Assembly: GCF_000308855.1 (NCBI RefSeq)
Contig: NZ_BAGM01000113.1
Location: forward strand, 1 to 64,000
Direction of reading: 5' to 3'
DNA: 64,000 nt
Origin: Nocardia veterana NBRC 100344
Lineage (GTDB): Bacteria; Actinomycetota; Actinomycetes; Mycobacteriales; Mycobacteriaceae
This document shows, piece by piece, positions 1 through 8,069 of the stretch. Under the pieces are notes generated by a model. It was not told the DNA's origin. It worked only from the letters and a program-made list of their open reading frames with translations, and made no database searches. Every line of letters starts with the position of its first letter. Positions within the stretch are counted from its first letter, which is position 1. A program made the position numbers and the translations under genes.

Positions 1-68
1 ACAAGTGAACACCTCTCTCGATCAGCCCGGAGCCGCTCATGTAACCCACCACGTCTTCAATCACCTGT

Positions 69-99
69 CGAGACCACCTTCAACCGGTCTCGCGAGACC
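69..99. promoter_or_regulatory. Palindrome upstream of the recombinase gene pair
   Basis: A perfect 14-bp palindrome, GGTCTCGCGAGACC, lies at 86-99. One of its half-sites, CGAGACC, is repeated at 69-75. The cluster ends about 25 bp before the start of the small gene at 125. A symmetric site in this place could bind a repressor or the recombinase itself; neither can be told from sequence alone. Confidence 0.4.
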
Positions 100-124
100 A
101 TCACTCCGGTACAGGAAGGCGCTC

Positions 125-478
125 ATGTCCCCCCATGCCCACCAAGCCAGTACCCACCCCGAGCCCGGCGACGACCTACCCGCCGTTGTCCCGCCTCACC
201 CGACAGATGACCGGGACGCGGTAGTGATTCCACTGCGGCGAACGGCATTCCACAATCACATTGGAAATCCAGAAGCCGCATCCGACGAGCCGGTTTGGCG
301 CTACTCCCAATACGGGAAACGTCGGGGCGAACGGCATTTTTCCGGCCACGTCAGATATGTCCGCGGACCGCAAGCAGAACGCCTGCGTAGCGAACTCGCC
401 GGCGTACTCGTGGAGCTTCTCGACTGGGCCGCGCAGCACCGCGACGATGATTCGACCGAGAGTGGTGCCGCGGCATGA
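125..478 (+). CDS. Hypothetical protein of the integrated element, coupled to the recombinase
   Basis: This is a 117-residue protein that I do not recognise. The ATG at 125 was chosen because AGGAAGG stands five bases before it; the frame stays open back to a GTG at position 5, so a longer form is possible. The N-terminal half is rich in Pro, His and Asp and looks disordered. The C-terminal half is basic, then ends in a short amphipathic stretch rich in Leu and Ala. Its stop overlaps the recombinase ATG by four bases (ATGA), which implies translational coupling and a shared role, perhaps as a recombination directionality factor or DNA-binding accessory. That role is inferred from position only. 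Confidence 0.55.
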   Translation: MSPHAHQASTHPEPGDDLPAVVPPHPTDDRDAVVIPLRRTAFHNHIGNPEAASDEPVWRYSQYGKRRGERHFSGHVRYVRGPQAERLRSELAGVLVELLDWAAQHRDDDSTESGAAA

Positions 479-2481
479 CCTCGGACAACCCGACAGTCAA
501 CCCACCCGCACCCGCATTGACCCACCGGTCCGCATCGCTGCCCGCGAGCGTGCCCGTCTCCGGGCCATCGGGTTTATCCGATTACGCGGTATCCCCGCTA
601 GGCGTGCCGGTCGCAGTGTTGCGCGACGAGGTCCGGGTGGCATTCCTCGGACGTACCTCCACCGAGGACCAGCAAGACCCGCGCCAATCCATGATGCGAC
701 AGCTGGCGAACTGCAAAACCGCGATACCCGAATCCTGGGTCATCAGCGCGCACTTCTACGACGTCGAGTCCGGTCGCATGGAGTTGGCCGCACGCGGCCA
801 CGGGACAGGCTACGAGCGGTTCGACATCCCGATCGCCCGTGACGGCGGCGTCGCCGACCTACTCGACGAGGCAGCGAACCCCGGCCGCCGGTTCGACGTT
901 GTGATCTGCGAATCGGTGTCACGCGTCGCTCGGCGCACCTTCGAGGGCCTGTCGATCGAGCGGGAACTCGAACGCGCCGAGGTACCGCTGTTCGCGGCCA
1001 ACGAGCCGATCACCTTGTCCGGCAGCCGCGCCCAGCGCATCCTGCAACGACGGATCAACCAGTCCGTCGCCGAATACGAAGTCCTCAACACCCTCGAGCA
1101 ATCTTGGGGCGGTCTGTGCACGCACGTGCGCGAAGGATGGAACATCGGCAAGCCCCCGTACGGATACAAGGCCAAAACCTACCGCCACCCGAACCCGACG
1201 AAAGCGGCCAAGAGCCAGACCAAGACCCGCCTGGAACCGGACGGTGCCCGCGCGGAAACCGTCACACAGATCGCCTTGTGGCGCTACCACGAGGGCATCG
1301 GATACGACACCATCGTCGACCGGCTCAACGCCGACCCCACGAAATACCCACCGCCCGAACCACCCAACCGGGAACGAGCCCGTGGCGCATGGGGCAAGAC
1401 CAGCGTGTTCGAAGTGCTGAGAAACCCCAAATACACCGGATACCAAGTATTCAACCGACGAGCCTCACGCTCCCGGCACGGCAAGGTCAACGACCCGGTG
1501 AAGTGGGTCTGGTCCACCGAACCCGCGCACGAGCCACTGATCCCGAAATGGATGTACGACGAACTCGCCGCACGCCGAGGGGTCAAGCGCGGATCCCGCG
1601 ACGGCAACAAACCCAACACGCACCCGGCCACGCGCCACACCTACGTGCTGCGGGGGATGGTGTTCTGTGGATGCGGACGGCGGATGTTCGGCACCCACCG
1701 GCACAACTCCCCCTACTACCTGTGCTGGCCCCGCGGCAACAACCGAGGCCGCGCGGACAAGTACGTCGGCCACCCCAAAGCCGTCTACCTCCGCGAAGAC
1801 GCCGTATCGGACGCGATCACACGATTCTTCGCCGACCGGGTATTCGGCCCACACCGCCGCGACATGCTGGCCGCAGATCTCGACAGTGTCGACGACCGCG
1901 CCGCGCGGGAACGCCATACCGAACGGGAACGGCTCCAGCGAGTCATCGCGGACGTCACCCGACGGCAGAACTCGATCCTGAAACAAGCCCAGGACGGCGA
2001 CCCCGACGACCCCTTCACCAAGGCCCTGCGCGGCACCTACAACGATCTCGACGCCGAAAAATCCACCGCACTGTCCGCCGTAGCTCAACTCGACGCAGCC
2101 GATGAAGCGGGCAGCGGCCGCCCCAGCACCTCCGACATCACGCTGCTGGACGCCCTGCCGCACCTCGCGCTCAATCTCACCGCCGCACCGGAACCGTTGG
2201 TTCGGCGACTGTTCGAGATCACCCAGCTCAGTGTCCGGCTACACGACAGCGGAAACCAGGTGACCATCACCATCACATTGCCCGCCGACCAGATCCCCGA
2301 CATCGCCCAAGCAGCCGAAAGGATCACCGCCCCCGTGACCACTACACAACAAACGTCCACGCAGGCAGCGGGCGTCGTTTGTGTCGACGCAGTACGTGCC
2401 CCCGGTCGGACTCGAACCGACACTGTGCGGATTTTAAGTCCGCTGCCTCTGCCAATTGGGCTACGGGGGCGGCTGGGATAG
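475..2481 (+). CDS. Large serine recombinase / site-specific integrase
   Basis: The 668-residue frame has the layout of large serine integrases. After a 50-residue unstructured leader comes a resolvase catalytic domain (about residues 52-210) with FLGRTSTEDQ, where Ser62 is the expected nucleophile. Next come a recombinase domain (about 225-370), a zinc-ribbon-like segment near residues 393-425 with CGCG and a later Cys, and a charged coiled-coil region near 470-550. Such enzymes cut and join att sites to integrate or excise elements. The last 27 or so codons are antisense to a tRNA-Leu gene, so the present C terminus was probably created by integration and may differ in the excised form. It is the second gene of a coupled pair. 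Confidence 0.9.
   Translation: MTSDNPTVNPPAPALTHRSASLPASVPVSGPSGLSDYAVSPLGVPVAVLRDEVRVAFLGRTSTEDQQDPRQSMMRQLANCKTAIPESWVISAHFYDVESGRMELAARGHGTGYERFDIPIARDGGVADLLDEAANPGRRFDVVICESVSRVARRTFEGLSIERELERAEVPLFAANEPITLSGSRAQRILQRRINQSVAEYEVLNTLEQSWGGLCTHVREGWNIGKPPYGYKAKTYRHPNPTKAAKSQTKTRLEPDGARAETVTQIALWRYHEGIGYDTIVDRLNADPTKYPPPEPPNRERARGAWGKTSVFEVLRNPKYTGYQVFNRRASRSRHGKVNDPVKWVWSTEPAHEPLIPKWMYDELAARRGVKRGSRDGNKPNTHPATRHTYVLRGMVFCGCGRRMFGTHRHNSPYYLCWPRGNNRGRADKYVGHPKAVYLREDAVSDAITRFFADRVFGPHRRDMLAADLDSVDDRAARERHTERERLQRVIADVTRRQNSILKQAQDGDPDDPFTKALRGTYNDLDAEKSTALSAVAQLDAADEAGSGRPSTSDITLLDALPHLALNLTAAPEPLVRRLFEITQLSVRLHDSGNQVTITITLPADQIPDIAQAAERITAPVTTTQQTSTQAAGVVCVDAVRAPGRTRTDTVRILSPLPLPIGLRGRLG
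2397..2440. other. Putative attachment-site junction in the tRNA-Leu 3' half
   Basis: The recombinase frame crosses into the tRNA from its 3' side and terminates just beyond the tRNA 5' end at 2481. The tRNA is intact, so the element must have brought or regenerated the 3' part of the gene. The host-element boundary is expected somewhere in the 3' half. The matching copy at the other end of the element would lie to the left, outside the window, so the core cannot be defined here. Confidence 0.4.
2397..2470 (-). tRNA. tRNA-Leu (anticodon UAA), short variable loop
   Basis: The minus strand folds as a complete 74-nt cloverleaf. It has a 7-bp acceptor stem (GCCCCCG with CGGGGGC), a D arm with GG in the loop, an anticodon stem GCGGA/TCCGC around loop CTTAAAA giving anticodon TAA, and a T arm GTCGG-TTCGAGT-CCGAC. 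The discriminator is A and no CCA is encoded. The variable loop is only about five bases, whereas bacterial leucine tRNAs usually carry a long variable arm. The identity therefore rests on the anticodon. The gene's 3' end faces the recombinase, as expected for an integration target. Confidence 0.9.
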
Positions 2482-2526
2482 CGTACCTAAGTCGTACGTC
2501 CGTCTCGGAATTGTCCGGGGATTTGC

Positions 2527-4008
2527 TCAGTGAACGCCTTCCATCAGGCGGCTGACCTGCGGAGCCAGGAAGTACACGGCGATTCCGACGGCGATCGCGA
2601 CCAGGCCGGTGAGGCCGAAGTAGGCGACTTCGTGGCTGGTGTCGTAGAACTCGGACAGCACGCCGGACATCGAGGTGCCGATGCCGACGGAGAAGAAGTA
2701 CAGGGCCATCATCTGGGCGCGGAAGGCCTCGGGAGCGAGCTGAGTGGTAACCGCGAGGCCGATGGGAGACAACAGCAGCTCCGAGATCGCGAATCCGGCC
2801 AGAATCACGAACACCAGGAGGGCGGGGACCGATTTGTCGTCGAAAGCCGCCAGCGGGACGAACAGCAGGAAGGAAGCACCCATCCCCAGCACGCCGTAGG
2901 CGAACTTTCGGGGTGTGGTGGGGGCCCGGTTGCCCAAGCGGGTCCACATCATCGCGAACAGTGGCGACAACACGATGATCCAGACCGGTTCCTCGGAGCC
3001 GATCCAGCTCGACGGCGCCGTCCAGCCGAACAGGGTCCAGTTCATCCGCTCGTCGGAGTAGACGGCCAGCACGGTGAAGATCTGCTGGAACAGCGACCAG
3101 AACACCGCGTTGGCGATGAACAGCGGTATGAAGGCCCGCACCCGGACTCGTTCCACCGCAACCACTTTCGGACTGGTCAACATCAATCCGAAATAGACTA
3201 TCGATACCGCCGCGATGACGCCGGTCGTCACCCAGGACAGATTCGACAATCGCACCCACCCGGCCCAGATCGTCAGGGCGACCACGACCGCGATCACCAG
3301 CACGAATGCGGCGGCCTTGCCGATCGCGCTGCGCGGCAACGGGTTCGGAACTTCCCGCCCGTGGGTGCCCAGATTGCGCCGGAAGATCACGTATTGCGTC
3401 AGGCCCAGCGCCATCCCGATCGCCGCCGCGCCGAATCCGTAGTGGAAACCGAGATGGGTCTGCAGCAGTCCGGTGATCAACGGGCCGACGAAGGCACCCA
3501 GATTGACGCCGAGATAGAACAGCGTGAAACCACCGTCCGCGCGCGCGTCACCCTTCTCGTAGAGGGTGCCCAACAGGGAGGAGGCGTTGGCCTTCAACGC
3601 ACCCGAGCCGAGCGCGACCAGCACCAAACCGACGCCCACCCCGGTCAGTCCGGGCAGGACGGCCAGCGCGATATGGCCGGCCATCACCACCACACCGCCG
3701 TAGAAGACGGTTCGCTCCATCCCGAGCAGCCGGTCCGCCAGCCAGCCGCCGAGCACGGTGGACAGATACACCAGCCCGCCGTAGGCGCCGACGATTCCGG
3801 TGGCCGTGGATTTCTCCAGTCCCAGCCCGCCGTCGGTCAACGAGTAGTACAGGTAGTACCCGAGGATGGTGAGCATGCCGTAGAACGAGAACCGTTCCCA
3901 CAGCTCGACTCCGAACAAATTGACCAGTCCGATGGGATGGCCGAATATCGTGCGCGTCTCGGGTCCGGCCGCTGCCTGCTCCCCCGGGACGGGTTCCACC
4001 CTGCTCAT
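2527..4008 (-). CDS. Proton-dependent oligopeptide transporter (POT/PTR family)
   Basis: The 493-residue polytopic membrane protein is predicted to import di- and tripeptides with protons. The POT signature ExxERFxFY appears as ELWERFSFY (residues 35-43). A major-facilitator motif A (GGWLADRLLGMERT) follows in the first loop region. About 14 hydrophobic segments are spread over the length, normal for bacterial members. The ATG at 4008 was chosen because the domain begins about 20 residues later; the frame is open back to 4191, but that part looks non-conserved. The substrate cannot be fixed from sequence. Confidence 0.88.
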   Translation of the reverse strand: MSRVEPVPGEQAAAGPETRTIFGHPIGLVNLFGVELWERFSFYGMLTILGYYLYYSLTDGGLGLEKSTATGIVGAYGGLVYLSTVLGGWLADRLLGMERTVFYGGVVVMAGHIALAVLPGLTGVGVGLVLVALGSGALKANASSLLGTLYEKGDARADGGFTLFYLGVNLGAFVGPLITGLLQTHLGFHYGFGAAAIGMALGLTQYVIFRRNLGTHGREVPNPLPRSAIGKAAAFVLVIAVVVALTIWAGWVRLSNLSWVTTGVIAAVSIVYFGLMLTSPKVVAVERVRVRAFIPLFIANAVFWSLFQQIFTVLAVYSDERMNWTLFGWTAPSSWIGSEEPVWIIVLSPLFAMMWTRLGNRAPTTPRKFAYGVLGMGASFLLFVPLAAFDDKSVPALLVFVILAGFAISELLLSPIGLAVTTQLAPEAFRAQMMALYFFSVGIGTSMSGVLSEFYDTSHEVAYFGLTGLVAIAVGIAVYFLAPQVSRLMEGVH

Positions 4009-4124
4009 GAGACGCAATTGTCCAGCAACGGGGTACTCCGATCGGGCGAATCGCCGATCGGACGGGGATGTCGGCACGATCCCCGCCGTCGCCGCGGTGT
4101 CGACCGGACCGCGCCACCCGCCGC

Positions 4125-5072
4125 TCAGGCGATGGACAGTGCGATTCCGTCGAGGATGTCGTGCTCGCTCACGATCAGTTCGGAGATGCACGCGCGCCGG
4201 GCCAGCTCGTCGGCCAGTACCTCGGTGATCACCGCACCGCCGCCGATCACGTCCACCCGGCCCGGATGCATGGGTCCGAGGGCGGCACGCTCGTCGTGGT
4301 TCATCCCGATCAGGCGGTGACAGACCTCGCGCAGCCGATCGAAGGTGAGGCGGGTCAGATGGACTCGGTCGGAATCGTATTCCGGCAGGTCCAGGGCCAC
4401 CGCCGCGATCGTGGTCATCGTGCCGGCCACACCGACCCAGGTGTGCGCGCGCTCGACCGGCACGACGCCGAAGGCCTGGGCCAGCTGCTGCGAGGCGAAG
4501 AACCGAGCGGAGGCGACCTCTTCTCCGGTGGGCGGGTTCCCGTGCAGGCAGCGCTCGGTGATCCGGACACAGCCGATATCGGCGGAGTAGGCCTCCTGCA
4601 CGCCGGAGCTGTCGCCGAGCACCACCTCGGTAGATCCGCCGCCCAGATCGACGACCACGAACGGCCCCTGCGCACTGGACAATTCGCCGACGGCACCGGC
4701 GAACGAGAGCCTGGCCTCTTCGTCGCCGGTGATCACCTCGGCCTGCGCGCCGGGTACGACGCGACCCAGTTCGACCCCGGTCATCGTGAAGAAGTCGTCG
4801 CGATTGCGCGCGTCCCGGGTGGCGCTGGTGGCGACCATCCGGACCCGGCTCACGCCGGTCTCGATCATCCGGTCGACGTAGTCGTGCAGGGCGAGGCGGG
4901 TGCGTTCGATCGCTTCCGGATTCAGCTCCCCCGTGGCGTCGACGCCCTTGCCGAGCCGCACGATCCGCATCTCCCGATGCACATCGGTGAGCCGGCCGTC
5001 GCCGCCGACATCGGCGATGAGGAGCCGGATGGAATTGGTTCCGCAGTCGACGGCGGCGACCCGGTCACTCAT
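4125..5072 (-). CDS. Exopolyphosphatase / guanosine pentaphosphatase (Ppx/GppA family)
   Basis: The 315-residue protein has the ASKHA-fold phosphate motifs of the Ppx/GppA family: DCGTNSIRLL at residues 9-18 and VVDLGGGSTEVVLG in the middle. These enzymes release phosphate from polyphosphate or convert pppGpp to ppGpp. The length and the neighbours match the short M. tuberculosis homologue ppx2 (Rv1026). The ATG at 5072 is preferred over the upstream in-frame ATG at 5087 because the family begins right at the Asp-Cys-Gly motif. The start overlaps the end of the DUF501 gene by eight bases, so the two are probably co-translated. Confidence 0.88.
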   Translation of the reverse strand: MSDRVAAVDCGTNSIRLLIADVGGDGRLTDVHREMRIVRLGKGVDATGELNPEAIERTRLALHDYVDRMIETGVSRVRMVATSATRDARNRDDFFTMTGVELGRVVPGAQAEVITGDEEARLSFAGAVGELSSAQGPFVVVDLGGGSTEVVLGDSSGVQEAYSADIGCVRITERCLHGNPPTGEEVASARFFASQQLAQAFGVVPVERAHTWVGVAGTMTTIAAVALDLPEYDSDRVHLTRLTFDRLREVCHRLIGMNHDERAALGPMHPGRVDVIGGGAVITEVLADELARRACISELIVSEHDILDGIALSIA

Positions 5073-5676
5073 CAGTGTCTCCCGCATCGGTATTCGGTTG
5101 GTACTGCTCGTATTTCGGCCAGTCCTCGGGAATCGCGGTGCCGCGCAGACCGGTATCGGCGGCCAGTGCGACGGCCTCGTCGCCGAGCGGATTCAGCCCC
5201 GGTCCCTTGGCCAGCGAATGAGCAATCAGCACGTGCAGGCATTTCACCCGTTCGGGCATTCCGCCGCCGCTGAAATCGGTTCCCAGCGATTCGATTTCGT
5301 CGCGCTCGGCCAGATAGCTCTCGTGCGCGGCACGGTAGGCGGCGGCGAGCTCGGGATCGGCGGCCAGCCGCTCGGTCATGCCGCGCATCAACCCGGCGGC
5401 TTCCTGCCGGCTCGCCTCCGCGGTCAGGCGCGGATCCGTCAGGTAGTAGAGGGTCGGGAACGGGGTGCCGTCGGGCAGTCGCGGTGCGGTCTTGACCACG
5501 GCGGGCTGACCGTCGGGGGTGCGGTAAGCGACCGCCAGGACCCCGCGCGGCGGCCGGCCCAGCTGCCGCGCCACGATCTCGAGATCCGCCGCGCTGGGCG
5601 CCGTATCGGGGTCGCGCTCGGGAGCGTTCGCCGCGCCGGCCGGTGGTTCGGGCCGAGGCGTAGCGGGGTCGGTCAC
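5065..5676 (-). CDS. DUF501 domain-containing protein
   Basis: This 203-residue protein belongs to the actinobacterial DUF501 family, recognised from RPPRGVLAVAYR, the segment PTLYYLTDPRL and the C-terminal FSGGGMPERVKCLHVLIAHS. The biochemical function is unknown. The first 30 residues are Pro/Ala-rich and probably disordered; the domain fills residues 30-195. The gene overlaps the FtsB-like gene by four bases upstream and the exopolyphosphatase gene by eight bases downstream. The order eno, ftsB-like, DUF501, ppx is conserved in mycobacteria (Rv1023-Rv1026). Confidence 0.85.
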   Translation of the reverse strand: MTDPATPRPEPPAGAANAPERDPDTAPSAADLEIVARQLGRPPRGVLAVAYRTPDGQPAVVKTAPRLPDGTPFPTLYYLTDPRLTAEASRQEAAGLMRGMTERLAADPELAAAYRAAHESYLAERDEIESLGTDFSGGGMPERVKCLHVLIAHSLAKGPGLNPLGDEAVALAADTGLRGTAIPEDWPKYEQYQPNTDAGDTDE

Positions 5677-6323
5677 CGGGGTTCTCCTTCGGGGCTGGGC
5701 GGGGGTGGTGGCGGGGGCGCCGGCGGGGCGGCAGGTTGTGGTTGTGGTTGGGGCTCGGACATACTGCGCCAGAGCTGGGTGTACCAGGGGTCGGGGCGGC
5801 GGGCCTGCGTGGTGGGCACCGGTACTGCGGGCTGCTCGATACCGGGAACCTGGACGATATAGGCGGTATCGCCGGGCATCACCAGCCGCAGACGGTCGCG
5901 GGCCTCGGACCGGATGTAGGCGGGATCTTCCTGCTGCGCGCGACGATCGCGCAGCCGCGCCAGATCACTTTCCAGATCGCGGCGCTGCTCTGCCAATTGC
6001 GCCGACTCCGAACGCTGACTGAAATAGGTGCGCATCGGCACGGCGAGAGTCAGCGCGAGGGCGCACAGCACGGCGGCCAGCACCACCGCGCGCCCGGTCG
6101 TCAAGCCCAGAATGCGGCGATCGTGGCGATCCTCGGACTTCTTCGACTTCGTCCGCGCGGTGCGTGATTCGGCCTTGGTCGTGGTCGAACGCCGCTGCGC
6201 GGCACGCCTGCCCGCGGCTGTGCGGGCGGATCCGGTCGCGCCGCGTTCCGGCCGGGGCGACCGCGCCGAGCGGCGGTCACCGCGTCCTGCCGGACTGGTA
6301 CCGCGAGCCCGTCGCTCCGTCAT
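5673..6323 (-). CDS. FtsB/DivIC-like septum formation initiator
   Basis: The 216-residue bitopic membrane protein has a very basic Ser/Thr/Arg-rich cytoplasmic tail (1-78), one transmembrane helix (about 79-96), and an extracytoplasmic coiled coil (about 102-132, rich in Gln, Arg and Leu). Next is the family segment DPAYIRSEARDRLRLVMPGD, and then a Pro-Gln-rich tail. FtsB/DivIC proteins join FtsL and FtsQ in the divisome. The ATG at 6323 is used; a GTG six bases upstream is also in frame. The end overlaps the DUF501 start by four bases. Confidence 0.85.
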   Translation of the reverse strand: MTERRARGTSPAGRGDRRSARSPRPERGATGSARTAAGRRAAQRRSTTTKAESRTARTKSKKSEDRHDRRILGLTTGRAVVLAAVLCALALTLAVPMRTYFSQRSESAQLAEQRRDLESDLARLRDRRAQQEDPAYIRSEARDRLRLVMPGDTAYIVQVPGIEQPAVPVPTTQARRPDPWYTQLWRSMSEPQPQPQPAAPPAPPPPPPPSPEGEPR

Positions 6324-6350
6324 CCCCACACCTCGAAATCGCCTGCCTCC

Positions 6351-6445
6351 GCAGCGGTGCTGCCATCGGTCCAGCAGCGGTGCTGCCCATCGGTTCCGCA
6401 GCGGTGCTGCCCATCAGTCCGGCAGCGGTACTGCCGATCCGTGCC
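6351..6445. repeat. 24-bp tandem repeat between eno and the FtsB-like gene
   Basis: Four consecutive units begin with GCAGCGGT at 6351, 6374, 6398 and 6422, giving periods of 23, 24 and 24 bp. The core is close to GCAGCGGTGCTGCCCATCGG. The third and fourth units carry substitutions. The block sits in the 221-bp gap between the two minus-strand genes, so it would lie in the leader of the ftsB-DUF501-ppx transcript. Each unit contains the self-complementary word GCAGCGGTGCTGC, so the RNA could form small hairpins. Confidence 0.75.
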
Positions 6446-6544
6446 GTCGCGGCGCTGCGACTCGACCGCACAGCGCAACGGTTTCGCGCGGTGACCGGCC
6501 GCTGTGTCGACCGGCCCCGCGCGGCACAACCGTTGACGAGGCTA

Positions 6545-7834
6545 CTACCCCTCGAAGACGAACCGGGGGAATGCGACGTCACCGGCGTAGCGAGCCGAAT
6601 CACCGAGGGCGTCCTCGATGCGCAGCAGCTGGTTGTACTTGGCGACGCGCTCGCTGCGGGCGGGAGCGCCGGTCTTGATCTGACCGCTACCGACCGCGAC
6701 CGCGAGATCGGCGATCGTGGTGTCCTCGGTCTCGCCCGAACGGTGGCTCATCATGGTCTTGTAGCCGTTGCGGTGGGCCAGCTCGACCGCGTCCAGCGTC
6801 TCGGTCAGCGTGCCGATCTGGTTGACCTTCACCAGCAGCGCGTTGGCCGCGCCCTTGGCGATGCCGTCCTCGAGCCGCTCCGGGTTGGTGACGAACAGGT
6901 CGTCGCCGACCAGCTGGATCTTGTCGCCGATCAGATCGGTCAGCGCGACCCAGCCGTCCCAGTCGTCCTCCGACAGCGGGTCCTCGATCGAGACCAGCGG
7001 GTACGCGCCCAGCAGCTCGTTGTAGAACTCGGCCATCTGCTCGGCGGTGCGCTCGGTGCCCTCGAACTTGTAGCCCGTTCCGGCGGTGTAGAACTCGGTC
7101 GCGGCGACATCGAGCGCCAGTGCGACGTCGCTGCCGAGGTTGTAGCCGGCCTTGCCGATCGCCGAGGCGATCAGGTCCAGCGCCTCGCGGGTGCCGCCGG
7201 CCAGATCCGGGGCGAAACCGCCCTCGTCACCGAGACCGGTGGACAGTCCCTTGGACTTCAGCTCTGCCTTGAGGGCGTGGTAGACCTCAGCACCCCAGCG
7301 CAGCGCCTCGCGGAAGGTGGGCGCGCCGATCGGGGCGATCATGAACTCCTGCACGTCGACACTGGTGTCGGCGTGGGCGCCACCGTTGAGGATGTTCATC
7401 ATGGGCACCGGCAGCACATGCGCGTTCGGCCCGCCCAGGTAGCGGAACAGCTCCAGGCCCGAGGATTCGGCGGCCGCACGGGCCACCGCCAGCGACACAC
7501 CCAGCAGCGCGTTGGCGCCCAGGCGGGACTTGTCCGGGGTGCCGTCCAGATCCAGCAGCACCTGGTCGACGGTGCGCTGCTCGACCGCGTCCAGGCCGAT
7601 CACGGCCGGTGCGATCTCGTCGAGGACACCCTCGACGGCCTTGCGGACGCCCTTGCCGCCGTAGCGGTCGCCGCCGTCGCGCAGCTCCACGGCCTCGTGC
7701 TCGCCGGTGGACGCGCCGGACGGTACGGCCGCGCGGGTCAGCGTGCCGTCGTCGAGAGCGATCTCGACCTCGACGGTGGGGTTACCGCGTGAATCCAGGA
7801 TCTCGCGAGCTCCGACCTGTTCGATGATGGCCAC
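6545..7834 (-). CDS. eno: Enolase
   Basis: This 429-residue enzyme interconverts 2-phosphoglycerate and phosphoenolpyruvate in glycolysis. The N terminus AIIEQVGAREILDSRGNPTV is the enolase start. The metal and catalytic regions are visible in order: ALDVAATEFY, SIEDPLSEDDWDGW, LVGDDLFVTN, LLVKVNQIGTL and MSHRSGETED. Translation is assigned to a GTG at 7834, with GAAGGAG nine bases upstream; the frame stays open further, but that stretch is not enolase. It lies downstream of the lpqU-like lipoprotein gene and upstream of the division genes, as in M. tuberculosis. Confidence 0.97.
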   Translation of the reverse strand: MAIIEQVGAREILDSRGNPTVEVEIALDDGTLTRAAVPSGASTGEHEAVELRDGGDRYGGKGVRKAVEGVLDEIAPAVIGLDAVEQRTVDQVLLDLDGTPDKSRLGANALLGVSLAVARAAAESSGLELFRYLGGPNAHVLPVPMMNILNGGAHADTSVDVQEFMIAPIGAPTFREALRWGAEVYHALKAELKSKGLSTGLGDEGGFAPDLAGGTREALDLIASAIGKAGYNLGSDVALALDVAATEFYTAGTGYKFEGTERTAEQMAEFYNELLGAYPLVSIEDPLSEDDWDGWVALTDLIGDKIQLVGDDLFVTNPERLEDGIAKGAANALLVKVNQIGTLTETLDAVELAHRNGYKTMMSHRSGETEDTTIADLAVAVGSGQIKTGAPARSERVAKYNQLLRIEDALGDSARYAGDVAFPRFVFEG

Positions 7835-8069
7835 GAAACGACACTCCTTCGGCTGCTGACAATCGGCCCTGCCCACCGCCGTCCATGGGCAGGTCGCACG
7901 GCGGGCCCGTGCGCCTGCGAGCCTAATGGGTGCGGTCGGGGTCGCACGACACCGGTCCGCGCGCGGTGGTGGTCGTTCGCGGGAACAACAGAATCCACCG
8001 CAATCGGGTCCTCCCGCGACGAACCTCACGCCCCCGGATCCCGCCCCGCGCGGATCGCGAGCGCAGGTC

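Noticed and set aside
2530..4320. A 596-codon plus-strand frame across the peptide transporter
   Set aside because: It is antisense to a protein with clear family motifs and is rich in Gln, His, Asp and Arg without any domain pattern.
7835..8029. N-terminal extension of enolase
   Set aside because: The frame stays open upstream but has no enolase similarity, while a GTG with a strong ribosome-binding site fits the conserved start exactly.
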